From positions 43,476,324 to 43,540,323 of the forward strand of contig OX638135.1 of assembly GCA_951804985.1 (NCBI GenBank): DNA of 64,000 bases, written 5' to 3'. Positions 31,411-46,020 of this stretch are shown piece by piece (the stretch's first letter is position 1; the number at the start of each line of letters is the position of its first letter). A program made the translations under genes and the position numbers. This DNA comes from Dryomyza anilis. Its lineage: Eukaryota > Arthropoda > Insecta > Diptera > Dryomyzidae. The notes beneath the pieces were generated by a model. The model did no database searches. It was given only the letters and a program-made list of their open reading frames with translations, and was not told the DNA's origin.

Positions 31411-32194
31411 TGAAATTACTCTCTCGACACACTTTTTAGGTAACATAAACTTCGTAGTGGGCAAATTCTGAGCACGCAGCTAGAATCAGAAGACCGAAAT
31501 GAGAAGTTTCATTCCATATTAAATTCCTTGTAGAACAGTGTAATCATCTGAATGTTTACGAATTTTTTCCATTTAGTAGAGATTAGGAATATTGCAATTT
31601 TTCTAATCTAAAATATTCTTAAATTCGCTTTGATTTTACGACAACGACAATTTCGGAGATTCGAATTACATGTAAAAATAATCAGTCGTTTCGGCAATAG
31701 TAAAATAGGGGTTTTACTTTTGTTCCCAACAGGAAATGTAATCATTGATGAAACGGTCATCAATGATAAATCGAGGACATTAGGACATTTGTCATTGATG
31801 AATATGTTTACAACAATTTCATAAAGAACATTACATTAAATACGTCATACACCAATCAATGACTGTGAAAATTCGTCATGTCATGTTAATGATGACGTCA
31901 TTGTTCAAATTAACATTCACATCACATGCCCCTAAAGGTATGCAGCCTTTACGTTGTGAAATGCATACAACATACGTCTTTACTGGTAAAAACTGAAATT
32001 TTGTGTTCGACGTCACCGTGCTATATTATTTATAGGCCTAATTTAAGGGACCAATTTTTATAAACGCGGAATAATAAGCAGAAATAATGTGGATAGATGG
32101 CCGTTAGTAAAGTATGTCATTGACATTAACAAGTACACATTCCATTCCAACCGAGAAAAGAATAAAATAATAAAATTAAAATAATAAATAAAAT

Positions 32195-34625
<2,431 letters not shown>

Positions 34626-34905
34626 GATTCGATTCGAAATTGGTTCATCATTGATGACCGTGTCGTCAATGATTTTATTTCCTGCTGGGAACAAAAGTAA
34701 AACCCCTATTTGCTATTTATATCAGAAGTCAGTCCAATGACACATCCAGAAAAACGGACGTCGCGCCATAACTCTCCTGATATTTCGTCGAAATAAGACA
34801 CTCTTTTTTCACGTATTGATGTTTTAGAAATCGTTTATACCGAAATACATAAAAGAAAACTTGTCGACGGCACAACATTTTTGGTTTCTAAAACCTTTGC
34901 TGTTA

Positions 34906-35535
34906 CACTCAAAGAACGAATCATTTGGGGAAACCGTCTTTTTTTGCCAACCGATTTAATTAGTTCTGTCAACATTCGACTGATTCAGTTGTTGCAATTG
35001 ACACAACCAATTTGTTTAGTAATTATAAGAAATCGGCCATTTTACATAACCCTAGCGCTCCAACGTGTTGCAAACACGAAGTCAGCATCACAACAGCGTA
35101 CCCGAGATCGGAAATGGCCGATGACTTGATGTGCTGCTGACTTCGTGCTTGCAACAATCTGTGAATAATCTGAAGCGTGTGCGACTGATGTTGTCTGCTT
35201 TGGCATTGCTTTTATACAAGACAATTGATTTCGCAGTTGAATCAAATAAATATTGGATGCTACAACCTTATGTAACTAACTATCTGTTATTTCAACTAAA
35301 TATTGGTTATGTCTCATTTTGAATTTAGTTGCCGTAGCTATGGAAATAAGAAAGTTGAAAATTGAAAAAAAGTTTGTTTCCCCAATCAATGTTGTAGTTG
35401 CTTCAACTAATAGTTGGTTACGCTTCATACTATTGTTTACCATAAATTAATTTCAGTTGAGGCTGACTACATTTGGTAGATGCAAATGAATATTGGATGA
35501 ATCTACGGAACGCCAAGCTAATATTTTTTTGTGTG
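34906..35535. mobile_element. Possible mariner-like MITE
   Basis: TTA-CACTCAAAG at the left and TTTGTGTG-TAA at the right give short inverted ends flanked by TA. A 25-bp imperfect hairpin lies inside (35068-35154). The interior has several TTTCAACTAA-ATATTGG phrases (35240-35420). Boundaries are tentative. Confidence 0.4.
35068..35154. repeat. 25-bp imperfect inverted repeat
   Basis: 35068-35092 and 35130-35154 pair with two mismatches (core CACGAAGTCAGC / GCTGACTTCGTG) around a 37-nt loop. Confidence 0.8.
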
Positions 35536-36438
35536 TAATGAACCTGTTTTTAGCATTAAAGCTATTTCAGGTGTCACCGAATTTTATAATCAAGGATTGA
35601 AACCTAAACGAATACAGGTTTCGATTTCGGTTTCGGTTTTTTCTGCGTTTCGGTTTCGGTTACGGTTTTAAGTTTTTATAACGAAACGGTTTCGGTATAC
35701 CGGTTCCATGTTACGGTTTCGGTTTTGATTTCGGTTTTTGTATAAATTTTATTTTTTCCATATTTTTCAAATAATTTAACATTGTTTATATGGTGCTAAG
35801 TTATGTTCAAATTATGATTTTGGGGTAAAGTGGGAACGTAATTTAAACAATGTTTTTTGTTATTTTAGTTAAAATATTGTGTTATATTAATTATTTAATT
35901 GATTACGCCAAGAAAAAATTTTAATTTAAAATTTCGTAACCACAAACCAATGAAAAGCAATTTTTTGACATAACCTGAGATATGATCTGAATTGCAAAGA
36001 AGAATAATTTTGTACAATTTCCATCCATAAAAGCCAAAGAAATTAAATTTCAATAATTCAGTGAACTGCAATATATGTAAAATAGTGTTGATCATATGCA
36101 AGTGCATGTCAAGAAATGGTAATCTTGTTCTTAAACGCTGAGTCTTGCTCTTGCATAGGTACATATAATCTTGTTCTTGCAATACCTTTTTTGCTCTTGC
36201 TTGCAAGAATCTTGCAAAATTTTACTTTTTAAATTTTAAATAAAAGATCGAAGACAAATATCTTAAACTGCATATTAATTATGAAAACGAATAGATTTTG
36301 AACACTAATTGTATTTAAGTTACTCATTTTCCATATTTTCAATTTCTTCAACAAAAAAGAAATTATTTTACTAACAAAAAAAATTTGAATTATATTTTAA
36401 CAAGAATTAATTAATAAAATATAATTGTATAAATCAAG

Positions 36439-36484
36439 TGATGTTGACAAGACAACATCACTTGATGTTGTCTTGTCAACATCA
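36439..36484. repeat. Perfect 22-bp hairpin, 2-nt spacer
   Basis: TGATGTTGACAAGACAACAT-CA (36439-36460) is followed by CT and its exact reverse complement (36463-36484). It is a near-seamless palindrome that would form a cruciform. Confidence 0.92.
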
Positions 36485-36800
36485 TTTTATTATCTCAAGG
36501 CCATAATAAAATGAACATAATATGTTCAATGTATATTATACATTCATAATAAATATAAGGAATATTTCGTATAGGCATATTTCTGTTTTCGTCAGAGATT
36601 AAAAAAATCCGTATGCTACACGCACCGTATGTGAAGAGAACACAAATAATATCTTGCAGGGTAACATTTTTTTTTGCGAACACAAACTCAAACGTTACAA
36701 AGCGAACACTAACAGAAAGAAGAGAATACAACAATAACGAATTACGATTCGTATATACACACTTTCACAACGACAACTCTTTGTTGTTATCCGGTATCAT

Positions 36801-36880
36801 CGCATGGCAACAAACAGACGCATGACAACAGACAGACTCATAACAACGGACAGACGCATGACAGCAGATAGTCGCATGAC
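36801..36880. repeat. 18-20-bp minisatellite, about four units
   Basis: CGCATGACAACAGACAGA-type units recur with small changes (CGCATGGCAACAAACAGA, CATAACAACGGACAGA, CGCATGACAGCAGATAG). Confidence 0.75.
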
Positions 36881-37875
36881 ACCACACTTCATGTATGTAT
36901 CTAGTACAGCTATCTAGTTGGCAACAACAACGAGTTTTCTTCGTGGTACAAAAAATTTCCTGCCAAAAATTCTATCAAATGCGTGGATGTTGCTTTATTG
37001 TCATGCTGATTTATTTTCATTTCTGTTGTTTTTGCGCTTTCAAACGAATCAGCGGATTTGTGAAAAAAAGAAAAACACAAAAAGCAATATATAAGCTAAA
37101 TGAGGTACACTGTGAAAATGTTCATATATTATTATTTTTTGTTTGTTTTATAAGTTGAATGAAATAATGCACATAGAACTTGACTTAAGTAAACTTCATG
37201 ATTTTACAATTAACAAAAAAACTATGTGTAAAAGTAAAACTAAAATAATAATGTGCATAGCTCAGTGCATATGCACAATCGATGTACGAACTAGCGTAGC
37301 AAAGAAAAACGAAAAAAACATTGTTTTGTCTATTTTATCTTATTGAAGCGACTTTTGAAGCACTTTTGAAGCTATTTGCCGCTACAAAAGTGCTTCACAG
37401 ACCTTATTTTTAAGATGCTTATATTCTTTAGGAACTCAAAATTTTATTAAATGACATTTTACTTAAGATCTTCTATTATAAAATAAAATATGTTTATCTG
37501 TTTCTATTTACAGGTACTTTTTTAAAAACCGTTCTAAACCGGTATAAAACCGAAACCGTTTATATCGGTTTTGGATATCGGTTTATTACTGATTTTCGTA
37601 TAACGGTTTCGGTTACGGTTCCGGTTTTAAAAATGAAACGGTTTTAAACGGACATCGGCTTCGGTTTCGTTATGTAATATAAACAAAGTCAAAGACAAAG
37701 TTCATAATATAAACAAAGTCAACAGTTTTGAAATATTTTTCAAAAATTCTTCACATAAATAAAATTATTAAAATTATTAAAATAAAATTATAAATTTTAC
37801 TAGAATATATTCTTATTTACAGTGTTTTATGTTTTGGATTAAATAACGAAATAAATTAAGATTCAGAATTTGACC

Positions 37876-37923
37876 CCAGATGTGCCTACATGCAGATGTG
37901 CCTACATGCAGATGTGCCTACAT
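37876..37923. repeat. 16-bp tandem repeat, three units
   Basis: CAGATGTGCCTACATG is repeated three times with no change in the core. Confidence 0.85.
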
Positions 37924-37929
37924 CTAATA

Positions 37930-39373
37930 TAATACATATAATAAATCTCTTTGTTGGTTTGTCCTTTTGTTTGTTTGCTCTGCTTCTCCGTCTAAACGGC
38001 TGATCCGATTTCCTTGAAAATTTTACCACAGAAGCGGTATGGTCTGGAAGGAATGATAGGGTATATATGGGCGGGATTGGACAAAGGGGAGTGGCACCTA
38101 CGGTACAGCCTAAACATTCAAAACGATATTACTTGGCACTTACAGCAGCTACAAACATGAAACAAAAAACTCAAATACAAAAAATATTTAAAACCAAAAA
38201 CACAAAAGCAAAAGCACAAAATAAAATCAAAAATACAGAAACAAAAGCAATAACATAAAACTAAAAGCCAAACTAAAGAAAAAACAAAGAAAAAGAATAA
38301 CAAAAAAAATCAAAAGCGAAAGCAAATTTTTCTTTTTGACATTGTTTTTACCACATTTTTTTTTTGAAAAATGATGATTTGGCCATTGCATTGTTTTTGT
38401 CGTCCCAAAAAAAGTTTTTTACAATTTTTTTTTTTTTGAAATTTTTCAAACATTGTTTTTTTTGTCCAATCATTTTTTTTTTGTAAAATGGTTATTTCGA
38501 CCATTGCGTTCTTTTTGGCGTCCAACATTTTTTTAACCAAACGAAGTTCACTACATTAAAACTGACCACACTTAAACTCACCACAATGAAACTCACCACA
38601 CCAAAAGGCACCACACTAAAATTCACCTCACTAAAATTCATCACACTAAAATTCACCACACTAAAATTCACCACAATGAAACTCACCACACCAAAATGCA
38701 CCACACTAAAATTCACCACACTAAAACTCACCACACCCAAATTCAAAACACTAAAACTCACCATAATAAAATTCACCACACTAAAACACACCACAATGAA
38801 ATTCACCACACCAAAATTCACCAAACTAAAATTTACCATACTAAAATTCACCACACTAAAATTCACCACACTAAAACTCACCACACTAAAATTCACCACA
38901 CTAAAATTTACCACACTAAAACTCACCACTTTAAAACTCACCACAGTAAAATACACTACACTTAAACTCACCACACAAAAATTCTTCACACTAAAACTCA
39001 CAACACTCATATCACCACACTACAACTCACCACACTAAAACTTTTACTGGGAAAAAACTCTACGGGGAAAAATTCTACGGAAAAGAATTTAACCGAAAAC
39101 AATTCTATCTGAATAATTTTCCTGAGAAGAATTCTACGGGGAAGATTTCTACTGGGAAGAATTCTACGGGGAAGCACCGTCTGAGAAAGAATTGTCTATG
39201 AGAAAAGTTGTTTTAGCGGAGAATTTTTTGTTTTGGTTACCATTTTTATATAGTCAATAAAAAAACCTGCACATCGAAGCACGGGTCCCTGATATAAATA
39301 ATAAAAATATGTTTTTGTATTAATAAAATTGCTCCATATCCTTGCATCACAAAATCTTTGCACGAGTCGTGCA
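37930..39373 (+). mobile_element. C-family repeat, copy 1
   Basis: A head module (GCTTCTCCGTCTAAACGG, CTGATCCGATTT, TATGGTCTGGAAGGAATGAT) is followed by CAAAA-rich DNA, T-rich ~120-bp repeats (CCATTGCGTTCTTTTTG, CGTCC), the 15-bp minisatellite, GAATTCTACGGGG repeats and a tail ending in the short palindrome TGCACGAGTCGTGCA (39359-39373). A second copy begins at once. No protein. The modular build and the 3' hairpin are compatible with a Helitron-related element, but this is inferred. Confidence 0.65.
38560..39030. repeat. 15-bp minisatellite, about 30 units
   Basis: The unit is close to ATTCACCACACTAAA. Because 15 is a multiple of 3, open frames run through on both strands (LKFTT and SVVNF pentads); they carry no other sign of coding. 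Confidence 0.92.
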
Positions 39374-40207
39374 CCTTAATATAATAAATTTGTTTGTACG
39401 TTTGTTCCGCTTCTCCGTCTAAACGGCTGATCCGATTTTCTTGAAATTTTACCACAGATGCGGTATGGTCTGGAAGGAATGATAGGCTATATATGGACGG
39501 GATTGGACAAAGAGGCGTGGCACCTCCCATACAACCTAAACTTTCAAAACGATATAACTTTCACCAGCTACGAACATGAAACAAAAAACTCAAATACAAA
39601 AAATAAAATAAAAGCAAAAACACAAAAGTAAAAGCACAAAACAAAAGCAAAAATACAAAAACAAAAGCAATAACATAAAACAAAAATCCAGACTAAAGGA
39701 AAAACAAAAAAATTAAAGAAAAGAAAACAAAAAAAAAATCAAAAACAAAAACATTTTTTTCGACATTGTTTTTTTTTTTTTTTTGGAAAATGGTGGTTTT
39801 GGGTGGTTTACACAAAATTCTTCCGGGAACAATTCTACCGGGATGAATTCTACGGGAAGAATTCTACGAGAAAGCGTTCTATGGGGAAGAATTTTACGGG
39901 GAATATTTCTACTGAGTTGAATTCTACGGAGAAATGTTCTACGGGGAAGAATTCTAAGGGGAAGCGCAGTTTTTGTCGTCCAAAAAATTTGTTAACAATT
40001 TTTTTTCCAAATTTTTTGAACATTGCTGTTTTTGTCGATTATTTTGTTTTTATACCCTACACTAAGAGTGAAAGGGTATATTCAGTTTGGTACGCCGTTT
40101 GTAACACCCAGAAGAAAGCATCTCCGGTATGGAAAAGTATATATATTCTTGATCAGCATGACCTCCTGAGTCGATTTAGCGATGTCCGTCTGTCCGTCTG
40201 TCTGTCC

Positions 40208-40293
<86 letters not shown>

Positions 40294-41612
40294 CTGTTGA
40301 AATCCCTAAGACTTTTAAAATTGAAGAGCTAGATAAATGAAACTTATAACTTAGATTACTAATATACCTACGCTGTATGTGCGAGATCGGTCCATGGTGA
40401 CCTATGATCCGACCACTTATGTTCAAATACCACATATAAAATGTACATATAAAGATCAATTTTTATGTATACGTGGTTAGGTAAACTTTGTTGGTCAAAT
40501 ATATATTGACATCATGCTCAAATACATGATAATAATGTTTTCCGGCGAAAAGACTTGTGGTTCACAAAAAAAAAAATCGAAATTCGGTACACCTACCCAT
40601 TTGTAAATATGGGTATCAAATGAATGGAAATTCTTCAGCGATTGAATGTTTGTAGTTATTTTCAGGATTCGTATACCCTAGTGACCTATATATCACTTTG
40701 AATGGTAACCACACATATGTGTAGGGTATTTATAGTCGGCTTAGACCGACTATAATTTTGATAATCCTAACTATCATAATTACACCTACTTTAAAATTTC
40801 CCATGTGATCTAACCTTCCCAACTGGTTTTTTTTCAAATGGTGATTTCGACCATTACGTTCTTTTTGTCCTTCATTTTTTCCAAAATTTTCGAACATTGT
40901 TGTTTTTGTCGACTGATTTTTTTTGTAAAATGGTGATTTTGACCATTGCGTTCTTAATGTCGTCCAAAATATTTTTTTAATAAACGTTTTTTTTTCGAAA
41001 TTTTTCGAACATTGTTGTTTTGGTCGAATATATATATTTTTAAATTCCGAATATACGTCAAAACTGCTAAACCGAATTGAATAAAATTTTGGCACAATTT
41101 GTTTGTTGCGCCTGGGCAGAGTATATGCTATATCTCTGTAAGATTGGTTGACTGGGCGTGGCACATCCCATATAACCCAAAAATTAAAAACAACATTATA
41201 TCAGCAATTGGGATAGCAAATTTAATAAAACGTGTATGTCAACATTACGTGTATGTCAACAGTTATTATATTGATATCAATATAATTCACACCAGGTTAA
41301 CAACCACCCAAAATTCTTCCGGGAACAATTCTACCGGGATGAATTCTACGGGAAGAATTTTACCGGGAAGAATTCTACGGGAAAGCGTTCTATGGGGAAG
41401 AATTCTAAGGGGAAGCGCAGTCTGAGAAAGAATTGTCTTTGAGAAAAGTTACTTTAGCGGAGAATTGTTATTTTGTTATTACATTTACAAAACCAATAAC
41501 AAAAGTTCCACAGCGATGCACGGGACCCTGATATAAATGATAAAAATGTTTTTTATATTAATCGCTCCATATCCTTGCATTCACAAAATCTTGGCACGAG
41601 TCGTGCACAGGT
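39374..41612 (+). mobile_element. C-family repeat, copy 2, with nested Helentron-like insertion
   Basis: The same modules as copy 1 are present in the same order: head at 39390-39570, CAAAA-rich DNA, T-rich repeats, GAATTCTACGGG units at 39840-39960 and 41320-41420, and a tail ending GGCACGAGTCGTGCAC near 41594-41609. The T-rich section is split by a Helentron-like element (40052-40826). A third, diverged head-like module lies at 41060-41180. It lacks the 15-bp minisatellite. Confidence 0.65.
40052..40826 (+). mobile_element. Helentron-like (DINE-1 type) element, family B
   Basis: It starts ATACCCTACACTAAGAG with AAGGGTAT close by and contains AAGTATATATATTCTTGATC and a long GTCTGTCC microsatellite (40187-40300). 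It ends CCTTCCCAACTGG after an 8-bp-stem hairpin ATAGTCGG-CTTAGA-CCGACTAT (40732-40753). These are hallmarks of non-autonomous DINE-1/Helentron elements, which move by rolling-circle replication using a partner's Rep/helicase. It is inserted in a T-run. Confidence 0.85.
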
Positions 41613-41619
41613 CCAGCTA

Positions 41620-41809
41620 TGAATAATATAGCACGTTGACATCGAACACAAAATTTCAGTTTTACTCGTAAATGCTACCCCTAGACGTATGTTGTATGCA
41701 TTTCACAACGCATACCTTTAGGGGCATGTGACGTGAATGTTAATTTTCATCAATGACGTCATTAATAACATGACATGACGAATTTTCACAATGTCATTGA
41801 TATATGTAT
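41620..41809. repeat. D-family element, left piece, split by a non-LTR element
   Basis: ACATCGAACACAAAATTTCA, ACGTATGTTGTATGCATTTC and CCTTTAGGGGCATGTGAC match other D copies. The rest of this copy resumes at 45940. Confidence 0.75.
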
Positions 41810-42107
41810 ATATGACATATGGTGTATGCTTCAGTGTTTTAAATACAAATTTTAGTGAAAAACATTTTTTATTCTTTATAAACTGCAATTTTGTGTAGTT
41901 TATAAACATATACAATAACAATTCTGTGCATTATTTTTTGACATTATTTATACAAACTTTACTATTCTTTTGACATTTTACCTTCATAAAACGACTGCAT
42001 TGTTTAAGAACTATCGCTGTGCTTCTTAAACTGTTATCTTTATATATATATTTATTTAAACCATTGCATACTTTTTGGGTCATCTAGATTTAATAACTAT
42101 TTATAAA

Positions 42108-42991
42108 ATGATTAGCTCTATTCTAAATTGCAATGAACAAAGTGAGACTTTGCAATTTGTTAATTGCTGGTTATGCGACAACTTTGCTCATGCCAAGTGC
42201 GCAGGGTTATCTGGTCGCATAATTGACATTTTAAACGATAACAAAGGCTTACGTTGGTCATTTAGTAAATGTAGACCGGCAGACATCGATTTGTATAATA
42301 TTTTAAAGCAAACTAGGAAAGGATTTAGTGAAATTAGCAGGGAACTGTCTTCTCCAACGGCTAAATTCCAGCCTTATGAATCAATTTTCAATGATTTTAA
42401 ATGCATGGATGAACCGTCATCCGCTCCGAAAAGGAAGAGGACATTGAGAAATAAACAAAAACAAAAGCTCCCTGCTACTGAATCATTGCCAGAAAATTCT
42501 AACCAAATAGAAATTGAAATAACTCCATCCAGACCAGTTAATACTTTCCCTGACGCTTTAGATTTGCCTGATAATCGTGATACAATTGCTAACCCGACTA
42601 CTAGTCTAAATTTAGGAACTGACCATGGCACTAATTTAGAAACCATGCGTAAGGAATTAGTTGTAGTTCCTCCAAAAAAATCAATATTTGCATCTTGGTT
42701 TGCACCTGATACCACAGTTAAGACATAAAATATCACATTTATACACGTATGGGCTCCACGTTAAATATGTCTTATATTTTAGTATTCAAATATAACTTTC
42801 AATATTCTAGGATGAAAGAATCTTTTAAAATAATTGTCCCTGAAGACTTCTTTGATACTATAGTAAAAAATGAATTCTGGCCACGAAATACTTTAGTTCA
42901 TGAAAACATTTATAAAAATAACAACAGACCTCTTAATGTTGTTCATATTCCATCTTGTCCTGATGGAGTTGCTTTAAAAACCTGCCAGTGA
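42108..42991 (+). pseudogene. ORF1 of the 4.1-kb non-LTR element (PHD-like zinc finger)
   Basis: The ATG at 42108 is taken as the start because it is the first in the frame and just precedes the Cys/His domain. CWLCDNFAHAKCAGLSG with an upstream Cys and a later KCRPADIDLYNIL resembles the PHD-like finger of some Jockey/CR1-group ORF1 proteins. A Ser/Pro/Lys-rich linker has a basic patch (PKRKRTLRNKQKQK). The frame ends at 42728; the usual ORF1 end, SFKIIVPEDFFDTIVKNEFW and PRNTLVHENI, is in another frame to 42991. ORF1 proteins bind the element RNA. Confidence 0.75.
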
Positions 42992-45811
42992 ACAATGATT
43001 TTACCTTAATTTATCAGAATGTGCGTGGACTTAATACTAAACTAACAAAGTTGTATACAAACAGTTTCGGCTTTTCCTGCGACATTATAGTTTTTACTGA
43101 AACTTGGATTCGCGGAAATGCCTTAAATACATAAATTCTTTTCAATGACTTCCAAATTTTTAGGAAAGACCGACATTATAAGATGGGTGGTGGAGTTTTA
43201 ATTGTTACCCGACAGAACTAATCGATGTTCCTGATACAGATAACTTAGATTTTGTTTGTGTTTTAGTAAAATTGGATTTTCATAACATTTTCATTACTTG
43301 TTCTTAGATACCTCCATGCTCTGATTCTGAAATATATGCCAACCACGCTAAAGCAATTGAAACCATTCAGGACAAACTTAAGCCAGACGGCTCCCTAATT
43401 GTATTAGGTGACTTTAATTTACCTTATGTTATTTGGAATATCGCTGATGACCTTCCTTATTTAATTCCTTCTTCCAGCACAAACTGGATAAATTAATTTT
43501 TGGGCAACCTTATGAAACTATCACTTTACCAAATTAACAATATTTTAAATAAATATGAAAAAATGCTTGATCTTACATTTGTGGATAATATATTTCTTGC
43601 ATCCACAAATCGTACCCTTCCTTTGTCCTTGCCTGAGGATCCCTATCATCCGACAATAGAACTTAGTTTGCAAATACGCAACAACTCAAATAGTTCTACT
43701 GATAACGAGATTGTCCCTAAAGAAAATAATTATTGCTTTAAAAGAGCCAATTATACAACTCTTAACACATCTCTTTCCAACATTGATTGGTCGCTGGTAA
43801 TTACGGAGCTTGACTTTGTGAGTTCTGTTAAAAAATTTAATACCTGTTTACTTGATTGTTTTAATGAAAATATTCCCAAAATAAAACAATTTCGTAATAA
43901 TGCACCTATTTGGTCAACACGCGAGTTGAAATCTGTAAAAAACAGGAAAATCCGGTATTTTAAAAAATACTCACAGACACGTTATAATTACCAATATCTA
44001 AACAAACTTTGCTACAATAATTATATTAAAAAATTAAAACATAATTTAAAAACCAAACCCAAACAATTTTATAACTTTATCAACATGAAACGAACGTCGT
44101 CTGTGTATCCTTGTCAAATGGCATGGTACGACAAAGTATCCAAAACCGACATGGACATTTCTGATATGTTTGCTAACTTCTTTCAAACTACTTATTCCTC
44201 AGAAAATCACAAACGTGATGTCATCTATCCTTTCACATTAAATAGAAGAAATTTTACTAAAATGCCGACTATTACATCCAATACAGTTTAAAGGTACCTC
44301 AAAACAATTTCAATATCATATTTCGCAGGTCCTGACTTCATACGTAGTTGTGTATTAATGTGGTGTGCGGATATTTTACATAAACCATTAACCACATTAT
44401 TTGATTTGTCCCTCAAGACAGGTATATTTCCGGATATATGGAAGGAATCATTTATTATTACCCTGTTTAAAAGTGATAGTAAATCTAACGTTGTATATTA
44501 TAGAGGTATTTCAAAACTAAGTGCTATTCCTAAATTATTTGAAAACATTTTAACCGAGTTTGCTATCAATTGTTTCACCGTATCAGCATGGATTTTTGAA
44601 GGGTAGATCAACCTGTACCAATCTGTTAGAGTTCACAACTACAGTCATAAATGGCTTTAATTGTGGATTACAAACAGATGTAGTTTACACAGATTTTAGC
44701 AAAGCTTTCGATAGTGTTATTCACGAATTACTTTTAATAAAATTAGATCTATTGGAATTTCCAAAATGTCTCCTAAACTGGATAAAATCTTATCTGACAT
44801 CCAGAAAACAGAGAGTGTTTTTTAAGGAAGCTACATCAAGGTATATTTCGGTTTCGTCAGGTGTTCCCCAAGAGAGTCATCTTGGCCCAATATTATTTAT
44901 CTTATTTATAAATGACCTACCGTCAGCTTTTTAACACTGTAGAATTGTATGCAGATGATGTCAAATTATTCCATTCATTTAACGATGCAGTTCAGCAATC
45001 ATGCATTCAAGAAGATCTAAATAGGTTAGAAGATTGGTGTACTTATAACCACCTTAAACTTAATCTCAAAAAATGTAAGCAAATGACCTACTCTCGTAGA
45101 TGTCCTATTTAAATAAGTTATAGCATTTCTGGAATAAATTTAGATACAGTTTCAACCTTTGACGACTTTGAAGTATCAATGGACCCTAAGCTTCGTTTTC
45201 ATCTACACATTAATAAAATGACAAATAAAGCTAAAGGTGTTTTAGGATTTATAAAACGCTGGTCTAAAGAGTTTGACGATCCATATACGACGAAATTGCT
45301 TTATACCTCACTTGTACGTCCCATTTTGGAATATGCATCCATTCTTTGGAACCCACACTATAATATACATAATGACACTATTGAATCAATTCAAAAACAA
45401 TTTTTATTATTTTCACTTCGAAACCTCAATTGGAATCCGGATATATACCTACCACCATACGAAAATCGACTTAATCTTCCAACTCTTAAAAGCAGACGAA
45501 CAATGCTTGGTGTCATATTTGTATTTAAATTAATTAATGGTGGCATAGAATCTAGTTATTTACTTCAAAATATATCCCTAAATTGTCCTACAAGGCAAAC
45601 CAGACAATATATTTCTATAAAATTGGGCATATGTTGCTCTAACTACTCTTTAAATGATCCGTTCCGTCGGAAATGCAATGAGTTTAATGAATTATATTTT
45701 CTTTTCTATCTTTCTGACTCGATTGACGTAGTAAAAAATAATATCGTTCAACACCCAAATACTCAATTAGACTTTGTATACTTTAATGAGACTTTTTTTT
45801 TAGTTAACTGA
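42992..45811 (+). pseudogene. ORF2 of the 4.1-kb non-LTR element (APE endonuclease and RT)
   Basis: An AP-type endonuclease is recognisable as LIYQNVRGLNTK, CDIIVFTETWIRGNA, MGGGVLIV and LIVLGDFNLPYVIW (43005-43450), with stops at about 43133, 43219 and 43306. A linker follows (43500-44291). The RT has KESFIITLFKS, YQHGFLKGRSTCTNLLEF, VVYTDFSKAFDSV, SSGVPQESHLGPILFILFIN and YADDVKLF (44440-45110). The thumb/C-terminal part is intact to the TGA/TAA near 45811 (LYTSLVRPILEYASILWNPH). No RNase H is present, consistent with Jockey/CR1-type rather than I-type elements. At least four frame breaks prevent expression. Confidence 0.9.
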
Positions 45812-45939
45812 TGTTATTAACTCGCGAATTCTCGTGAATCTGACCAGCTCGGGTCACCAATCCGCGCGATATGTGGATGTGCCTCTCGGTCGGTTGGGCG
45901 GGTAAGAGGACGTGGGATTCGTTAAAAAAAAATATGACA

Positions 45940-46020
45940 AATTACAAATGTCCTAATGTCCTCGATTTATCATTGATGACCGTTTCTTCAATGATTCCAT
46001 TTCCTGCTTGGAACAAAAGT
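45940..46020. repeat. D-family element, right piece beyond the non-LTR insertion
   Basis: AATGTCCTAATGTCCTCGAT, TTTCCTGCTTGG and AACAAAAGTAAAACCCCTAT match the reverse of 31700-31790. 46021-46336 mirrors 31411-31700 and has no gene. Confidence 0.75.

Larger units (their letters stand above)
25033..32040 (+). repeat. Left arm of a large inverted duplication
   Basis: Collinear in reverse with about 41620-55381. Matching landmarks in order: SINE, BEL/Pao-1 RT to integrase, SINE fragment, BEL/Pao-2 fragment, the 28.33-28.7 repeat, the 29605 MITE, the long-TIR repeats at 30.77 and 31.7 kb. This arm is ~7 kb and lacks most of the insertions found in the other. Confidence 0.85.
35590..37680. repeat. 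Region bounded by GGTTTCGGTT-rich blocks
   Basis: Degenerate tandem GGTTTCGGTT/GGTTACGGTT blocks lie at 35600-35735 and 37530-37680 in the same orientation, about 1.8 kb apart. Between them the DNA is AT-rich with no recognised gene. It includes a 46-bp palindrome at 36439 and an 18-bp minisatellite at 36801. Confidence 0.5.
41818..45931 (+). mobile_element. Full-length Jockey/CR1-type non-LTR retrotransposon, 4.1 kb
   Basis: ATATGACA is duplicated at 41810-41817 and 45932-45939. The element has a ~290-bp 5' UTR, ORF1, ORF2 (endonuclease plus RT) and a ~120-bp 3' UTR ending in a run of nine A. It is full-length in structure but has frameshifts and stops in both ORFs. It lies inside a D-family repeat; the left arm of the inverted duplication has the empty site near 31840. 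Confidence 0.9.

Noticed and set aside
38492..39038. Overlapping 150-170-codon frames with pentapeptide repeats
   Set aside because: They are products of a 15-bp minisatellite with no other coding evidence; annotated as a repeat.
40187..40300. Regularly spaced short repeats considered as a CRISPR-like array
   Set aside because: It is the GTCTGTCC microsatellite core of a DINE-1-like element in an insect genome.
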